Shown: positions 15,409 through 27,733, counted from the stretch's first letter. The stretch: DNA of 64,000 nt from Pseudoalteromonas sp. NC201 (GCF_002850255.1 NZ_CP022522.1:3037125-3101124), one strand, 5' to 3'. Notes: generated from the letters alone by a model not told the origin. Numbers and translations: made by a program.

Positions 15409-17824
15409 GGTTTTCTTCTCCTTTGTCATCATCGCCGTTTACGACTTTCGCAATACGCTCAAGCTTCGCCATTGCAACTGCATTGATACTGTTTTCGGGA
15501 TAGCCTTCATCACTTAGCTCTCCTGCAGGTCTATCCATTAACAAGCTAAGCGCTTCATCTACTGTGGCAACGGCATAGACATGGAATAAGCCTTTTTCAA
15601 CAGCTGCAATCACTTGATCATCTAACACTAAGTTGACCTTGTTAGATTCAGGGACGATCACCCCTTGCTTACCTGTGAGGCCTCGCATTTTGCAGAGTTT
15701 AAAGAAGCCTTCGATTTTTTCGTTTACACCACCAATGGCTTGTACTTCACCGTGTTGGTTTATTGAGCCGGTGAGCGCTAAAGATTGATCCACGGGCAGT
15801 TGCGTCACAGCCGATAGCAGCGCACAAAGCTCTGCAAGTGATGCGCTATCACCGTCAATAAAACCATAATTTTGTTCAATGGCGATATTTGCACTGAGTG
15901 TCAGGCTAAAGTCTTGCGCATATTTGTTACCTAGGTAACCCGTAAGCAGCATCACGCCTTTTGAGTGAATTGACTTACCTAAGTCTACCTCACGTTCAAC
16001 GTCAATCACCCCGTCAGCACCTGCGTATACCGTAGAGGTAATACGCGCAGGCGTACCAAAAGCGGTGTCACCAATATGCAGTACCGTCAGGCCATTTACC
16101 TTACCAATTGCGGTGCCTTCGGTTGCAATCAAGGTATGCCCTTCTTGAATATCGCTGAGCATGTTTTCGCTTAACTGTCCCGTACGATATTCTTTTCCAG
16201 CTATCGCCTCATCAATGTGATTAGCAGCAATTTGGTTTACGCCATCTTGCTTGGCATAAAAACTGGCTTCTGCCACCAGCTCCAAAACATCAGCAAAGCG
16301 CGCCGAAAGCTTACTGTGGTGCTCCGCTTGGCGATAGCTAAATTTAAGCATACGCGCCAGCGCCGCTGAGCTAAGCTCAATTTTCAAGGTATCATTACAG
16401 TATTCCATCACCTTAGTGATAAATTGATACTGCATTTTGTCCGAGCTTGGTAAATAGTAATCAAAATCGGCCAGCACTCTAAATAGTTCTGCAAACTCTT
16501 CATCGTATTCACCAATGGTGTAATACAGGTCTCGCGACCCCAAAAGAATAATTTTGACATCCAACGGAATTAGCTGCGGCTTTAAGGTAAAGCTGCTGCC
16601 CACCGAATTGTCTTGGTACGGTAGGTCATTTTTAATTTGGTGGGTTTTTAACGACAGTTTAAGGCCATCCCACACCTGAGCGTTAGCCATGACCTTTTCC
16701 GCATCCATGATCAGATAACCGCCATTGGCGCGGTGCAATGCACCGGCTTGAATAGAGCGATAGCTGGTGATCAAATTACCTTGAGAGGTTGCATATTCCA
16801 CCTTACCAAAAATATTACCAAAGGTCGGATTTGGCTCATACACTACAGGCGCAGGGTCGTCCTCTTTAAACTCAACCAGAATATTGGGCGCAAAAAAGTC
16901 AGTGAGCATTCCCTTTGAGTCAAAGTCATCTTTGTTTTCGTCGCTGTTACTACTATCGTCGTCTAGCCAATCTAATACCGCATCGACAATTTCAACCTTG
17001 AGGTCTTTAAGATAACGCAGCACGCCAATATGTGCGGCATACTTATGCTCAAGTGCTTTTAATAGCGGTTTAGTCGCCATTTCAATGGTGGTTTTTTTAA
17101 GATTACGCAAGCGCTCTGAGGATTCGCGTTTCCATCTTGGCAGCTCAATAAGCGACTCAATGAGGGCATCTTCTAATGTTTCAATTGCGGTTAAAAAGTG
17201 TGCCTGAACATGCTCGTCTAGTGCCGAAAACTCCGTATCACTGAGCTGTTTACCATCGACCACAGGAGCAAAGCCAACTGTCCCTGTATCTTCTATCAGT
17301 GCAACACTCATATTCATAGCTTGTTGCTCAACAGCGGTGATCGCAGCATCGTATTTTTGTTCGAATTCTTTATCTAGCGACTTTTTCTTGCGTTGATAAC
17401 CCGGATTGTCAAAAGCTGCAGGAAAAGTATCTAAGATCTCATCAATAAAGGCGTCAATATCGGCCTCAAGCTGCTTACTTTCGCCCGCCTGCATAAATAG
17501 CGCGATAGGCTCACGATGGTCGTCATAGTTATTAACGTACAACCATTCTTTGGGCGTTGGCTTAGTTTTACTGTGCGCCTCGAGCTTGTCTTTCACCATG
17601 GTAAAACGACCCAGCGCCGCTTCTCCCATGACATACACATTATAACCGGGAAGCTCCATCCCCAGGGCAAAGTCTAGGGCGGTTTGAGCGCGTTGCTGGC
17701 CAATAAATGGCAGCGCTTCTGGGTAAGGGTTTTGGATACAATTTTCTATGTGAGTCAACGAAACTGATGGTGCAAGCTGACTGGCCTGCAATGATTTTTC
17801 AGACGACAATTTAGATTTGGTCAT
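15395..17824 (-). CDS. Lon-like ATP-dependent protease (LonB/YcbZ type)
   Basis: An 809-residue protein of the Lon-like family related to E. coli YcbZ. The N-terminal region has a divergent nucleotide-binding loop (VMGEAALGRFTMVKD, about residues 64-78). The middle has the AAA-like segment GALHRANGGYLIMDAEK and a charged insertion near 270-300. The C-terminal protease domain has the Ser-Lys dyad: Ser660 in DGDSASLAE and Lys703 in NEKIEGFF, 43 residues apart as in classical Lon. It is probably a cytosolic quality-control protease with an unknown substrate range. The coding end overlaps the FKBP gene start. Confidence 0.9.
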   Translation of the reverse strand: MTKSKLSSEKSLQASQLAPSVSLTHIENCIQNPYPEALPFIGQQRAQTALDFALGMELPGYNVYVMGEAALGRFTMVKDKLEAHSKTKPTPKEWLYVNNYDDHREPIALFMQAGESKQLEADIDAFIDEILDTFPAAFDNPGYQRKKKSLDKEFEQKYDAAITAVEQQAMNMSVALIEDTGTVGFAPVVDGKQLSDTEFSALDEHVQAHFLTAIETLEDALIESLIELPRWKRESSERLRNLKKTTIEMATKPLLKALEHKYAAHIGVLRYLKDLKVEIVDAVLDWLDDDSSNSDENKDDFDSKGMLTDFFAPNILVEFKEDDPAPVVYEPNPTFGNIFGKVEYATSQGNLITSYRSIQAGALHRANGGYLIMDAEKVMANAQVWDGLKLSLKTHQIKNDLPYQDNSVGSSFTLKPQLIPLDVKIILLGSRDLYYTIGEYDEEFAELFRVLADFDYYLPSSDKMQYQFITKVMEYCNDTLKIELSSAALARMLKFSYRQAEHHSKLSARFADVLELVAEASFYAKQDGVNQIAANHIDEAIAGKEYRTGQLSENMLSDIQEGHTLIATEGTAIGKVNGLTVLHIGDTAFGTPARITSTVYAGADGVIDVEREVDLGKSIHSKGVMLLTGYLGNKYAQDFSLTLSANIAIEQNYGFIDGDSASLAELCALLSAVTQLPVDQSLALTGSINQHGEVQAIGGVNEKIEGFFKLCKMRGLTGKQGVIVPESNKVNLVLDDQVIAAVEKGLFHVYAVATVDEALSLLMDRPAGELSDEGYPENSINAVAMAKLERIAKVVNGDDDKGEENHDDN

Positions 17825-17860
17825 TCTAACTTCTTTGTATTATTCGCATACGTTAGTCTA

Positions 17861-17904
17861 CTCAGCTTGGTGCTTCCAAGCTGAGCGCCCACACTTTAGG
17901 GCGC
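17861..17904. terminator. Two adjacent hairpins after the zinc-ribbon gene
   Basis: CTCAGCTTGG (17861-17870) pairs with CCAAGCTGAG (17876-17885), and GCGCCC (17885-17890) pairs with GGGCGC (17899-17904). The second hairpin takes in the stop codon of the zinc-ribbon gene. No T-run follows, so the pair may stabilise the transcript end rather than terminate it. Confidence 0.45.
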
Positions 17905-18354
17905 TAATGCTTTTCTAGTATATTCCCCATGCCCGCACTCGCTGCAAGCTGGGATCTTGATGGCATAATAAACATCTAATTTATAGCCACAATTCTTACA
18001 TACTAATTGTCCCAAAGCTATCCATTCACCTTCTTTATAAATGCCTTGGTGTTCAAAATCTTTTAAAAGTGCGGACCACTCAAGTTGAGTTCTATCTTCT
18101 AATTGGGATATTTCAAATAAGATGTTGGCTTTGAGCTCACTCCAAGCCGCTTCATCATAGAAGGATTTGTTTTCGAGAAGATGTTCCAAGTCACGTTTTA
18201 AATAGTAACTATAATCATCATAGGTTTGTTTGGTGTAGTCTTTCAGTGCGCTCTGCGCTTCCCAGAATCGCTTAGATAAATCGTCAATTTCATGTTCTTT
18301 GACGTCTTTGAGCCAATCGGAAAATTGATCCAGCCATTTTTGATAATCCGCCAT
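17896..18354 (-). CDS. Zinc-ribbon protein of the DUF1451/YbeL family
   Basis: A 152-residue protein with a helical N-terminal region (ADYQKWLDQFSDWLKDVKEH and similar charged helices) and a C-terminal zinc ribbon, CKNCGY at one end and CSECGH at the other, 18 residues or so apart. This is the layout of the DUF1451 family (E. coli YbeL). The start at 18354 is preferred over 18408 because AGGAG lies eight bases upstream and MADYQKW fits the family start. The function is unknown. It precedes the Lon-like gene on the same strand, separated by hairpins. Confidence 0.82.
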   Translation of the reverse strand: MADYQKWLDQFSDWLKDVKEHEIDDLSKRFWEAQSALKDYTKQTYDDYSYYLKRDLEHLLENKSFYDEAAWSELKANILFEISQLEDRTQLEWSALLKDFEHQGIYKEGEWIALGQLVCKNCGYKLDVYYAIKIPACSECGHGEYTRKALAP

Positions 18355-18415
18355 TGCTACACTCCTGTTTCGCCAATAGATTAAGTGTAGACCAGATATA
18401 CCATTCATTGTATTA

Positions 18416-18471
18416 GGGTTTGCTGAACTGGGTGCTCAGCAAACCCATTTGGCTTTAGATTATGAAGCCAA
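18416..18471. terminator. Hairpins after the TonB receptor gene
   Basis: GGGTTTGCTGA (18416-18426) pairs perfectly with TCAGCAAACCC (18436-18446). A second stem, TTGGCTT with AAGCCAA, lies at about 18449-18471. Neither has a long T-run. They end the receptor gene region on the minus strand. Confidence 0.5.
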
Positions 18472-18488
18472 AAGTCATTGCTATTAGC

Positions 18489-20624
18489 TTAGAAGCGATA
18501 CTTCACGCCAACGGTTGCTGTTGTACCAAGGCCTTTGATGTTATAGCCACCGTACGTATAGGCTTGTGCGCGAGCTGGGTAGTAGTCTGAATTAAATAAG
18601 TTCTCAATACCAACAAATGCTTGCCAGCTTTGGCCGAATTGATATTGACCACTAAAGTTAACCACGTTATAGCTGTCAATTGGACCTTGATCTCCAACAT
18701 AGTTACCTTTATCGTTCCGCTCAAAGCGTTTACGGTCGCCGACATGTAACCAGCTTAACGTCATCGATAACGCATCAATTGGCTGCCAGTTTAGGTTTGC
18801 CGTAAGCTTTGGTGGGCTAATTTGTCTCGAGCCAAGGTACGTATCCGCTTTAGTATCTTTACCCTCAACATAGCTATATGTGGCAATGAGTTTTAGCGTG
18901 TCATTGATCTTGTAATCGACAAGTGCCTCATAACCCCAAATTTTTTGTGGTGCTCGAACAGGCTCATAAACTCCGGTTACTTCATTGAATTTATTCGTTG
19001 TGCCAAACTCAGATGTACTTCTATATGCCGCAAATTCAAATCGTAACGTCTCAAATTGAGAGTTAAAACCGATTTCGTAGTTATCAACAATCGATGCTTC
19101 TGTTTGAATTTGACCAATATCTTCTACTGTTGCACTGCGCAGCAGACGGCCAATATCCGAGATATCAGAGCCCTGCGAGTAACTGGCGAATGGGCTGAAC
19201 TTTTCATTTGCGTTATATTTAATACCCACGTTGTAAGTTGTGGCGTCATAGTCAATGGTGTCACCTTTCACGTTAAGTGGCACAGAGCACTGATCCGCTG
19301 AGCGGCAAAGTTTTAGTGTTTGGTAATCAGCTACCGCAAGATCAATACTTTCTTGTCTCACTCCCGCTTTTAACACTAGGTCATCGGCAACAATCCACTT
19401 GGTCTGTAGGTAACCTGCGATGCTTTCCATGTCCATTTCCGGCACCCAAATACGACCATCGACAAGTGGCTGTGAGGTCACATCATTCAACGCATCAATA
19501 CCATAAATGAAGGTAGCTTGGACATTGTCAAAATCAACCAAGGTATTAAATGTCGCACGCGCGCCCTTTTTTTCAGAGCGGATGATAGATTGACCGCCAG
19601 TGTATCCTTCATCAGGGTTTGCTAAGCTTGGAGAGAAGAAGAACACGTTCTCAATGTCTTGCATATACGCATCAAGCGTCATTTGTGTATTAGCAAAAAC
19701 TTCTATATCGGTGTATTTCAAAGTAATGTTTTCATTACCTTCAGGACCTTGTGGCTTACCTTGTTTTTGCTGAGCTGGTGGCACGTGAATAGCGTAAGAT
19801 TTTTCACCTAAATTGATGTTACCAAATACATCACCTAGGTCCGTTTTTTGCTGTGAACTGTAGAAGTTATAGCTAAATTGCAGTTGCTTGTCTTCATCAA
19901 AGTCATAGCCAAGCTTAGTAAAGTAGTTTTCTGTCACGGTATCCGACAGACCATACTGTAAACCTAGAATATCACCTTCAGCATCACGCTGAACACCGTT
20001 TTCTTCATAGCTTGCCGTGACTAAATAACTAAACTGGTCAACGCGGCCATTAATCGCGCCCGCAATTCGAGCACCTGCGCTCTCTGCAAGCTTTACTGCA
20101 CTAAAGCGGCTAGATAGACTAATTTCACCTTCTGGTTTGCCATCGCTTTTAGCCTGCTTGGTGATGTAGTTAATGATCCCGCCTGAAGCACCATTACCAT
20201 AAATTGAGGTTGCCCCTTTGATAACTTCTATACGAGCGATGGCACTTGGATCGAGTGTTTTTACACCCAAAGAACCATTTCGCAGTGGTGTAGACTGAGG
20301 TACACCGTCAATCATCACCAGAGGCGCACGTCCACGCAACGATTGCCCAGTATTACTTGAACTACCCGTATCCGGAGCAAGACCAGGAACAATTTGAGAT
20401 AACAAACTTTGTAGTTCTGGATTTACTTTTAAATGATCTTCGATTTGTTTTTGATTAATAATCGTAATGGAGGCAGGCACTTCATCGATGCTTTCAAACA
20501 CACGACTGCCCGAGACCACGATATGCTCCATATCTGCAGCTTGAAGATCTTTAACATTGGTATCGTCTGCAATGGCTGCTGCGCTAACAGCCAACGCTAC
20601 CATACTGAGAGTAGTTTTTAACAT
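18489..20624 (-). CDS. TonB-dependent outer-membrane receptor
   Basis: A 711-residue outer-membrane receptor. It has a signal peptide (MLKTTLSMVALAVSAAAIADD), a TonB-box-like EHIVVSGSR soon after, a plug domain (PASITIINQKQIEDHL, LRGRAPLVMIDGVPQ, IEVIKGATSIYGNGASGGIINYITK) and a C-terminal barrel ending in the aromatic TVGVKYRF. The substrate is probably a ferric siderophore, from the plug type and the PepSY neighbour, but this is inference. The start at 20624 has AAGGAT upstream and gives a clean signal peptide; the longer frame to 20723 would put 33 untypical residues in front. Its upstream region holds a perfect palindrome (20667-20683). Confidence 0.92.
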   Translation of the reverse strand: MLKTTLSMVALAVSAAAIADDTNVKDLQAADMEHIVVSGSRVFESIDEVPASITIINQKQIEDHLKVNPELQSLLSQIVPGLAPDTGSSSNTGQSLRGRAPLVMIDGVPQSTPLRNGSLGVKTLDPSAIARIEVIKGATSIYGNGASGGIINYITKQAKSDGKPEGEISLSSRFSAVKLAESAGARIAGAINGRVDQFSYLVTASYEENGVQRDAEGDILGLQYGLSDTVTENYFTKLGYDFDEDKQLQFSYNFYSSQQKTDLGDVFGNINLGEKSYAIHVPPAQQKQGKPQGPEGNENITLKYTDIEVFANTQMTLDAYMQDIENVFFFSPSLANPDEGYTGGQSIIRSEKKGARATFNTLVDFDNVQATFIYGIDALNDVTSQPLVDGRIWVPEMDMESIAGYLQTKWIVADDLVLKAGVRQESIDLAVADYQTLKLCRSADQCSVPLNVKGDTIDYDATTYNVGIKYNANEKFSPFASYSQGSDISDIGRLLRSATVEDIGQIQTEASIVDNYEIGFNSQFETLRFEFAAYRSTSEFGTTNKFNEVTGVYEPVRAPQKIWGYEALVDYKINDTLKLIATYSYVEGKDTKADTYLGSRQISPPKLTANLNWQPIDALSMTLSWLHVGDRKRFERNDKGNYVGDQGPIDSYNVVNFSGQYQFGQSWQAFVGIENLFNSDYYPARAQAYTYGGYNIKGLGTTATVGVKYRF

Positions 20625-20666
20625 GGTTATCCTTGCTGGATTTAGAATAATAATGATGTAAAAAGC

Positions 20667-20683
20667 GGCAATATAATATTGCC
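20667..20683. promoter_or_regulatory. 17-bp palindrome upstream of the TonB receptor
   Basis: GGCAATATAATATTGCC is a perfect 8+1+8 palindrome about 43 bases before the receptor start codon. It could be an operator or a short hairpin in the leader. An A/T-rich stretch next to it (TAGAATAATAATGATG at 20643-20658) loosely resembles a Fur site, which would fit iron control, but the match is not strong. Confidence 0.4.
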
Positions 20684-20804
20684 AAACTTCAGTAAAAACA
20701 AGGTGAATGTGAATAGTTTGCATTACCCTTTACTGCAAGACCATCCTACTTTACATCGATTTTTGCAATTATATCCACATAACAGTAACTTAGAGTGAAG
20801 TTAA

Positions 20805-21917
20805 TTACCGCTTCCTACGATGACGTTGCAGCCAAAAATACAGGCCGGATACCGTGAAAAAAGTCGGAATTAAGGCAAGCATTAACCAAACAAATTGCAC
20901 GATGGGACCGGCAAAGTCACCAATATGAAACTTGTACTTAAAGTTCCATATTTGCGTAGCGACTCCGGCTTTTGATGCATCATATTGCGCTACCACCTCA
21001 CTGTTATAAGGATTTACCCAAACCCAGCTGTAGGCATGACTTTCACCAGGGTTTTGAACTCTATAAGCGACGCTGTCGGACGCTTTGTCAGGCATATAAA
21101 TACGGAACAACTGACCGTCTGGGAAGATAGATTTTACGCGCTTTGTAGCGCTATTTAAATCGTAGGGTAAGCCGTGAAAATTAACCGCAATAGTAGGCGG
21201 TTTTGGTCTTGCTTCGACCTCATCAAAGCTCAACCACTCAACCACAGCCTTGGTTTGCGGCTGCCAGTTAAACGCCATACCACTGAAGGCAATGAGCAGT
21301 ATAGGTAAAAGCAAATATACCCCCAGTACGGTGTGTAACTGATAAAGCAAAATCCTTAGCTTAGCTTTTGGTTTTATCACTAGCCGTTTCAAGCGATTTT
21401 TAGGCTTTACCCAAAGATAAAAGCCCAACACTAACTCAATAATGAGTACAAGTGCACAAATAGATACCCAATCTCTAAGCAGCTTTTTGTTGTCAGCATC
21501 TTCAAACAACAACCAACGGTGTAGCGCCATCGTAAAGCCATATATCGTAGAATAATACTCGTAGCGATGAAGGATCTCGCCACTGTAGGGGTTAACGCTA
21601 ACATAATCACCGCTAGACAACTTCAGTTGCCACGCCAAATCCGGTTGCTGCTCAGGCATAAACAGTGAAACTTTTTCAGCGGTTGTAGATTCAATAAAGG
21701 TTACTATTTGCTCTACCCCAAGAGGCTCAGACTGTGGCTCAACTCGCCACAACTGAGGCTGAGTAAGATATTGAATATCTTTGGCATATATAAGCAGTGC
21801 CCCAGTTAAGCTTAAGCAAATAATAAATGCACCAGCCACTAGCGCCATTACTAGGTGAGCACGGCGTAACCACAATTTTATCAAGGGAATTCTCAAACTT
21901 CTTTCGATATTTAGCAA
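20805..21917 (-). CDS. PepSY-domain inner-membrane protein (iron-uptake associated)
   Basis: A 370-residue membrane protein of the PepSY-associated TM helix family, found with siderophore receptors and thought to act as a reductase or an uptake accessory. There are about four hydrophobic segments: LVMALVAGAFIICLSLTGALL near 25, one near 145-165, one near 195-215 (VLGVYLLLPILLIAFSGMAF), and one at the C terminus (FVWLMLALIPTFFTVSGLYF). PepSY-like periplasmic parts lie between them (YVSVNPYSGEILHRYEY; YSWVWVNPYNSEVVAQYD). It is upstream of the TonB receptor on the same strand with a 180-base gap, consistent with a common iron-uptake role. Confidence 0.88.
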   Translation of the reverse strand: MLNIERSLRIPLIKLWLRRAHLVMALVAGAFIICLSLTGALLIYAKDIQYLTQPQLWRVEPQSEPLGVEQIVTFIESTTAEKVSLFMPEQQPDLAWQLKLSSGDYVSVNPYSGEILHRYEYYSTIYGFTMALHRWLLFEDADNKKLLRDWVSICALVLIIELVLGFYLWVKPKNRLKRLVIKPKAKLRILLYQLHTVLGVYLLLPILLIAFSGMAFNWQPQTKAVVEWLSFDEVEARPKPPTIAVNFHGLPYDLNSATKRVKSIFPDGQLFRIYMPDKASDSVAYRVQNPGESHAYSWVWVNPYNSEVVAQYDASKAGVATQIWNFKYKFHIGDFAGPIVQFVWLMLALIPTFFTVSGLYFWLQRHRRKR

Positions 21918-22129
21918 TAGTAAGTGATAATAACTCTTACTTGCAACAGCACAAAATTTACCCTTTTACCGCTGCAGATCTTCGCGTAGTTTATCTCCAC
22001 TTCGACACCACCTTTAATCCGCGGCAATCGACTAAAATAATTCCACTTTAGGTGCTGTGATTGCTGGCCAATTTCGGGTATGCTATCGAGCAATTTTCTA
22101 TTAATTTTGCCAGATGTTTGGAAACCTAG

Positions 22130-24718
<2,589 letters not shown>

Positions 24719-24719
24719 G

Positions 24720-25214
24720 ATGCATAGCCTATTTTGGCACACCAGCAAGCTAGCAGTTTTGCTAGCTTGCTTCTTCGTGGCGAGCTGCGGTTTTCACCTC
24801 AAGCAAGCCTCTTACCTTCCTGACGATCTAAAAGAAATCACCTTAAGCGGTGACGACAAGCGTTCAGCCCTGTTTGAACAGCTACAGTCTGATCTTCAGC
24901 GCGCTCAGGTATCCCTTACACCAAAAAATACCAAACAAGCTGCTGAATTGTACTTGTACAATGACTCACTTGAACGTCAAACTCTCAGTTTGTTCAAAAA
25001 TGGTCAGGTTGCTCAGTATGAACTGGCGTATCGCGTGTCGTACCGGTTGAGTCGTCCGGGCCAAGAACCCGTTAAACAAATGTTCGAGCTGTATCGTAAC
25101 TATCAGGACGACCCAGACAACGCGCTAGCAAAGGCAAAAGAGCTTGAGCTGATCCTAACCGAGATGCGCCGTCTTGCAAGCCAACGTATTATTCGAGAGT
25201 TGTCGCAACTGTAA
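24720..25214 (+). CDS. lptE: LPS-assembly lipoprotein LptE
   Basis: LptE is the outer-membrane lipoprotein that plugs the LptD barrel and helps insert lipopolysaccharide. The 164-residue product has a lipobox, ACFFVASCGFHLK, with the lipidated Cys followed by GFHL, a hallmark of LptE. ELELILTEMRRLASQRIIREL ends it in a typical helix. The ATG at 24720 is one base after the leuS stop and gives a normal signal peptide; an in-frame ATG inside leuS (24681) is unlikely. Its stop overlaps the holA start by one base. Confidence 0.93.
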   Translation: MHSLFWHTSKLAVLLACFFVASCGFHLKQASYLPDDLKEITLSGDDKRSALFEQLQSDLQRAQVSLTPKNTKQAAELYLYNDSLERQTLSLFKNGQVAQYELAYRVSYRLSRPGQEPVKQMFELYRNYQDDPDNALAKAKELELILTEMRRLASQRIIRELSQL

Positions 25215-26257
25215 TGCGTTGTTATGCCAATCAACTCTCCAATCACCTAAGTAAAGGGCTTGCCCCTTTTTATCTGGTCTTTGGTGAAGAACCCTTTCAG
25301 CAAGGCGAATGTGTACTTGCCATACGAACCGCAGCCAAGCAGCAAGGCTTTGACGAAGTCATTAAATTTGCTCTACTTCCGGGGTTTGACTGGCAAGAGC
25401 TCAGTGCACAGTACAACAGTATGTCTTTGTTCAGTGCACGTACGCTCATCGAGTTCGACTTTAACGAGCAAAAAGTTCCTACCCAAGGTGTTGCGGTTTT
25501 AAAGTCTTTGGCCGAACAGGTCAATCCAGATGTCGTTGTTATTTTTAAAGGGCTGGGCGCGGGTCAAGACATTCAACGAACCGCTTGGTTCAAAGCATTA
25601 GAGCCTAAAGGCCTGTTCGTCCCTTGCTATGCGTTAACGGGCCGTCATCTTGAGCGCTGGTTTGATGATGAATGTAAGCGGCTGAAGCTGTCTGTGTCAC
25701 CACAAGGCAAGCGCGCCCTCCTCGTCGCCACAGAAGGCAACTTGCTTGCAACGCATCAGGAGCTCGAAAAGCTCTCCTTACTATTTGGTAAAAACCCGGT
25801 TGATGAACAGCAATTGCTGAGCGGCTTATTAAATCAATCTAAGTTCGATATTTTTGATTTAAATACCGGATTGCTAAGTGGCAACCCTAAACAAATCATC
25901 AAAGTATTGAATAAGCTCGCCAGCGATAATGTAGAGCCCGCGAGTATTCTCTGGACCTTGCAAAACCAAGCACGCACCCTACTGGGTGTTAAAACCTTGT
26001 GGCAAACAGGCACTACGCTTGCGGATGCCTATAAAAAGCATAATGTCTGGAAAAATCAGCAAACCATTACGCAACAAGCGTTAGACAGATTAACGCTAGA
26101 GCAGATGAAACAGTTGCTCTGTATGATGGCGGACTTTGATACCGCATATAAAGAAGCAAGGCTCACTGCGCCATATCAAGCTCTAGCACACATCGCGCTA
26201 GCCTTTGCTACATCTATAGCAATGCCGTTACCAATTAGCCAGAGTGAGCATGTATGA
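25214..26257 (+). CDS. holA: DNA polymerase III subunit delta
   Basis: HolA is the delta subunit of the clamp loader, which opens the beta sliding clamp. It is 347 residues long, the usual size. Features are PFYLVFGEEPFQQGE near the N terminus and the conserved helical C-terminal region (LTAPYQALAHIALAF). Its start overlaps the lptE stop (TAATG) and its stop overlaps the nadD start (ATGA), so the three are coupled in translation. Confidence 0.96.
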   Translation: MRCYANQLSNHLSKGLAPFYLVFGEEPFQQGECVLAIRTAAKQQGFDEVIKFALLPGFDWQELSAQYNSMSLFSARTLIEFDFNEQKVPTQGVAVLKSLAEQVNPDVVVIFKGLGAGQDIQRTAWFKALEPKGLFVPCYALTGRHLERWFDDECKRLKLSVSPQGKRALLVATEGNLLATHQELEKLSLLFGKNPVDEQQLLSGLLNQSKFDIFDLNTGLLSGNPKQIIKVLNKLASDNVEPASILWTLQNQARTLLGVKTLWQTGTTLADAYKKHNVWKNQQTITQQALDRLTLEQMKQLLCMMADFDTAYKEARLTAPYQALAHIALAFATSIAMPLPISQSEHV

Positions 26258-26889
26258 TTGCTTTGTTTGGTGGTACTTTCGATCCTCCGCATTTAGGCCA
26301 TTTAAATATGGCGATGCGCTGCGTCGACGAGCTAAGTCTGGCTGAGTTAAAGCTTTTACCTTGTGCCATACCGGTTCATAAACAAAAGCCCAGCATCAGT
26401 GACGAGCATCGCCTAGCGATGCTTGCAAATTTGCTAGCAGGGCAACAAAAGCTGGTTATTGATAGACGTGAGCTTGACCGACAAGGACCTTCTTACAGCC
26501 TGCTAACACTGCAAGAGCTGCGTAACGAATATCAGGATCAGCCGATTTTATTTTTAATGGGTATGGACTCATTTAATAGCCTGCACACTTGGTATCAATG
26601 GCAAGAAATTACAAAGCTGTGTCATCTGGTAGTGTATCAACGCCCAAAAGAACATTGCTCACCAGATGCTAAAGTCTCGGCTTATTTAGCCAAAGCACGC
26701 ACAGATAGCTCAAATAGACTCCAAACCACCAAGGCTGGACACTGCTATTTCCTTCACGGTGAGCAAAAAGACATTGCATCGAGTACAATAAGAGCTGCAA
26801 TTGCACAGCATGACAAAGAATATTTGGAACATTGGCTGCCCGCTTCTGTCATAGATTATATAAATAGCCATGGCTTGTATGCTGATTAA
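26254..26889 (+). CDS. nadD: Nicotinate-mononucleotide adenylyltransferase NadD
   Basis: NadD makes nicotinate adenine dinucleotide from nicotinate mononucleotide and ATP in NAD synthesis. The 211-residue protein has the nucleotidyltransferase signatures GGTFDPPHLGHLN at residues 5-17 and, near the C terminus, the ISSTIRA-type element (here DIASSTIRAAI). It starts in an ATGA overlap with holA. E. coli has cobC between nadD and rsfS; here rsfS follows directly. Confidence 0.96.
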   Translation: MIALFGGTFDPPHLGHLNMAMRCVDELSLAELKLLPCAIPVHKQKPSISDEHRLAMLANLLAGQQKLVIDRRELDRQGPSYSLLTLQELRNEYQDQPILFLMGMDSFNSLHTWYQWQEITKLCHLVVYQRPKEHCSPDAKVSAYLAKARTDSSNRLQTTKAGHCYFLHGEQKDIASSTIRAAIAQHDKEYLEHWLPASVIDYINSHGLYAD

Positions 26890-26941
26890 CCCCATAAAGC
26901 ATGTTAAAATCGCCGATTATTTGAAATACAGAGACAAAAAC

Positions 26942-27259
26942 TTGGATTCACAACAGTTATTAGATTTCGCGCTAGACAAAGTAGATGATATGAAAGCGCG
27001 TGATATTGTAAAGCTCGACGTTCGCGAAACTTCTTCAATCACCGATTACTTAGTGATCTGTACAGGCACCTCAAAACGCCATGTACAATCGATTGCCGAT
27101 CATGTCGCAAAAGAAGCACGTCATGCTGGAGAAACACCTATTGGCCAAGAAGGTCAGGACATCGGAGAGTGGGTATTGGTTGATTTGGGTGACGTTGTTG
27201 TACACGTGATGCAAGACCAAACCCGCGACTTTTATGACTTAGAAAAGCTGTGGGGCTGA
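26942..27259 (+). CDS. rsfS: Ribosomal silencing factor RsfS
   Basis: RsfS binds ribosomal protein uL14 and blocks subunit joining when cells slow growth. The conserved core is plain: [35 protein letters not shown] and the GDVVVHVM segment (shown in part). A TTG at 26942 gives a 105-residue protein that begins [15 protein letters not shown] and has the same length as E. coli RsfS. A longer frame from an ATG at 26870 overlaps nadD and adds 24 untypical residues, so TTG is preferred, although the ribosome site there is weak. It is two bases from rlmH. Confidence 0.9.
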   Translation: MDSQQLLDFALDKVDDMKARDIVKLDVRETSSITDYLVICTGTSKRHVQSIADHVAKEARHAGETPIGQEGQDIGEWVLVDLGDVVVHVMQDQTRDFYDLEKLWG

Positions 27260-27260
27260 T

Positions 27261-27731
27261 GTGAAGATCCAACTCATTGCCGTAGGTACCAAAATGCCGA
27301 AGTGGGTTGAAACTGGCTTCACTGAATATCAAAGACGCTTTCCCAAAGATATGCCACTGGAGTTAATTGAAATTAGCGCTGGCAAACGGGGGAAAAACGC
27401 AGATATTAAACGCATTTTGCAACAAGAAGGTGAAAAAACCTTAGCCGCTATTCCAAAAGGCAATCGGATCGTAACCTTAGAAGTGACTGGCAAGCCATGG
27501 GATACACACCAACTTGCGAGCAATATGGAAAAGTGGCAGTTGGACGGTCGCGATGTTAGCTTACTGATTGGCGGCCCTGAAGGGCTTGCACCAGAATGTA
27601 TTGCTGCGGCTGAACAAAAGTGGTCATTATCAAACTTAACCCTACCCCACCCTTTGGTGCGTATAGTGGTTGCCGAGAGCTTGTATCGTGGCTGGAGTTT
27701 AAATAATAATCATCCTTACCACAGAGAATAA
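27261..27731 (+). CDS. rlmH: 23S rRNA pseudouridine-1915 methyltransferase RlmH
   Basis: RlmH methylates pseudouridine 1915 in helix 69 of 23S rRNA, using S-adenosylmethionine. The 156-residue protein has the SPOUT-type knot signatures [12 protein letters not shown] and [18 protein letters not shown], with the C-terminal HPYHRE. The start is GTG, one base after the rsfS stop. It follows rsfS as in most gammaproteobacteria. Confidence 0.97.
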   Translation: MKIQLIAVGTKMPKWVETGFTEYQRRFPKDMPLELIEISAGKRGKNADIKRILQQEGEKTLAAIPKGNRIVTLEVTGKPWDTHQLASNMEKWQLDGRDVSLLIGGPEGLAPECIAAAEQKWSLSNLTLPHPLVRIVVAESLYRGWSLNNNHPYHRE

Positions 27732-27733
27732 TA

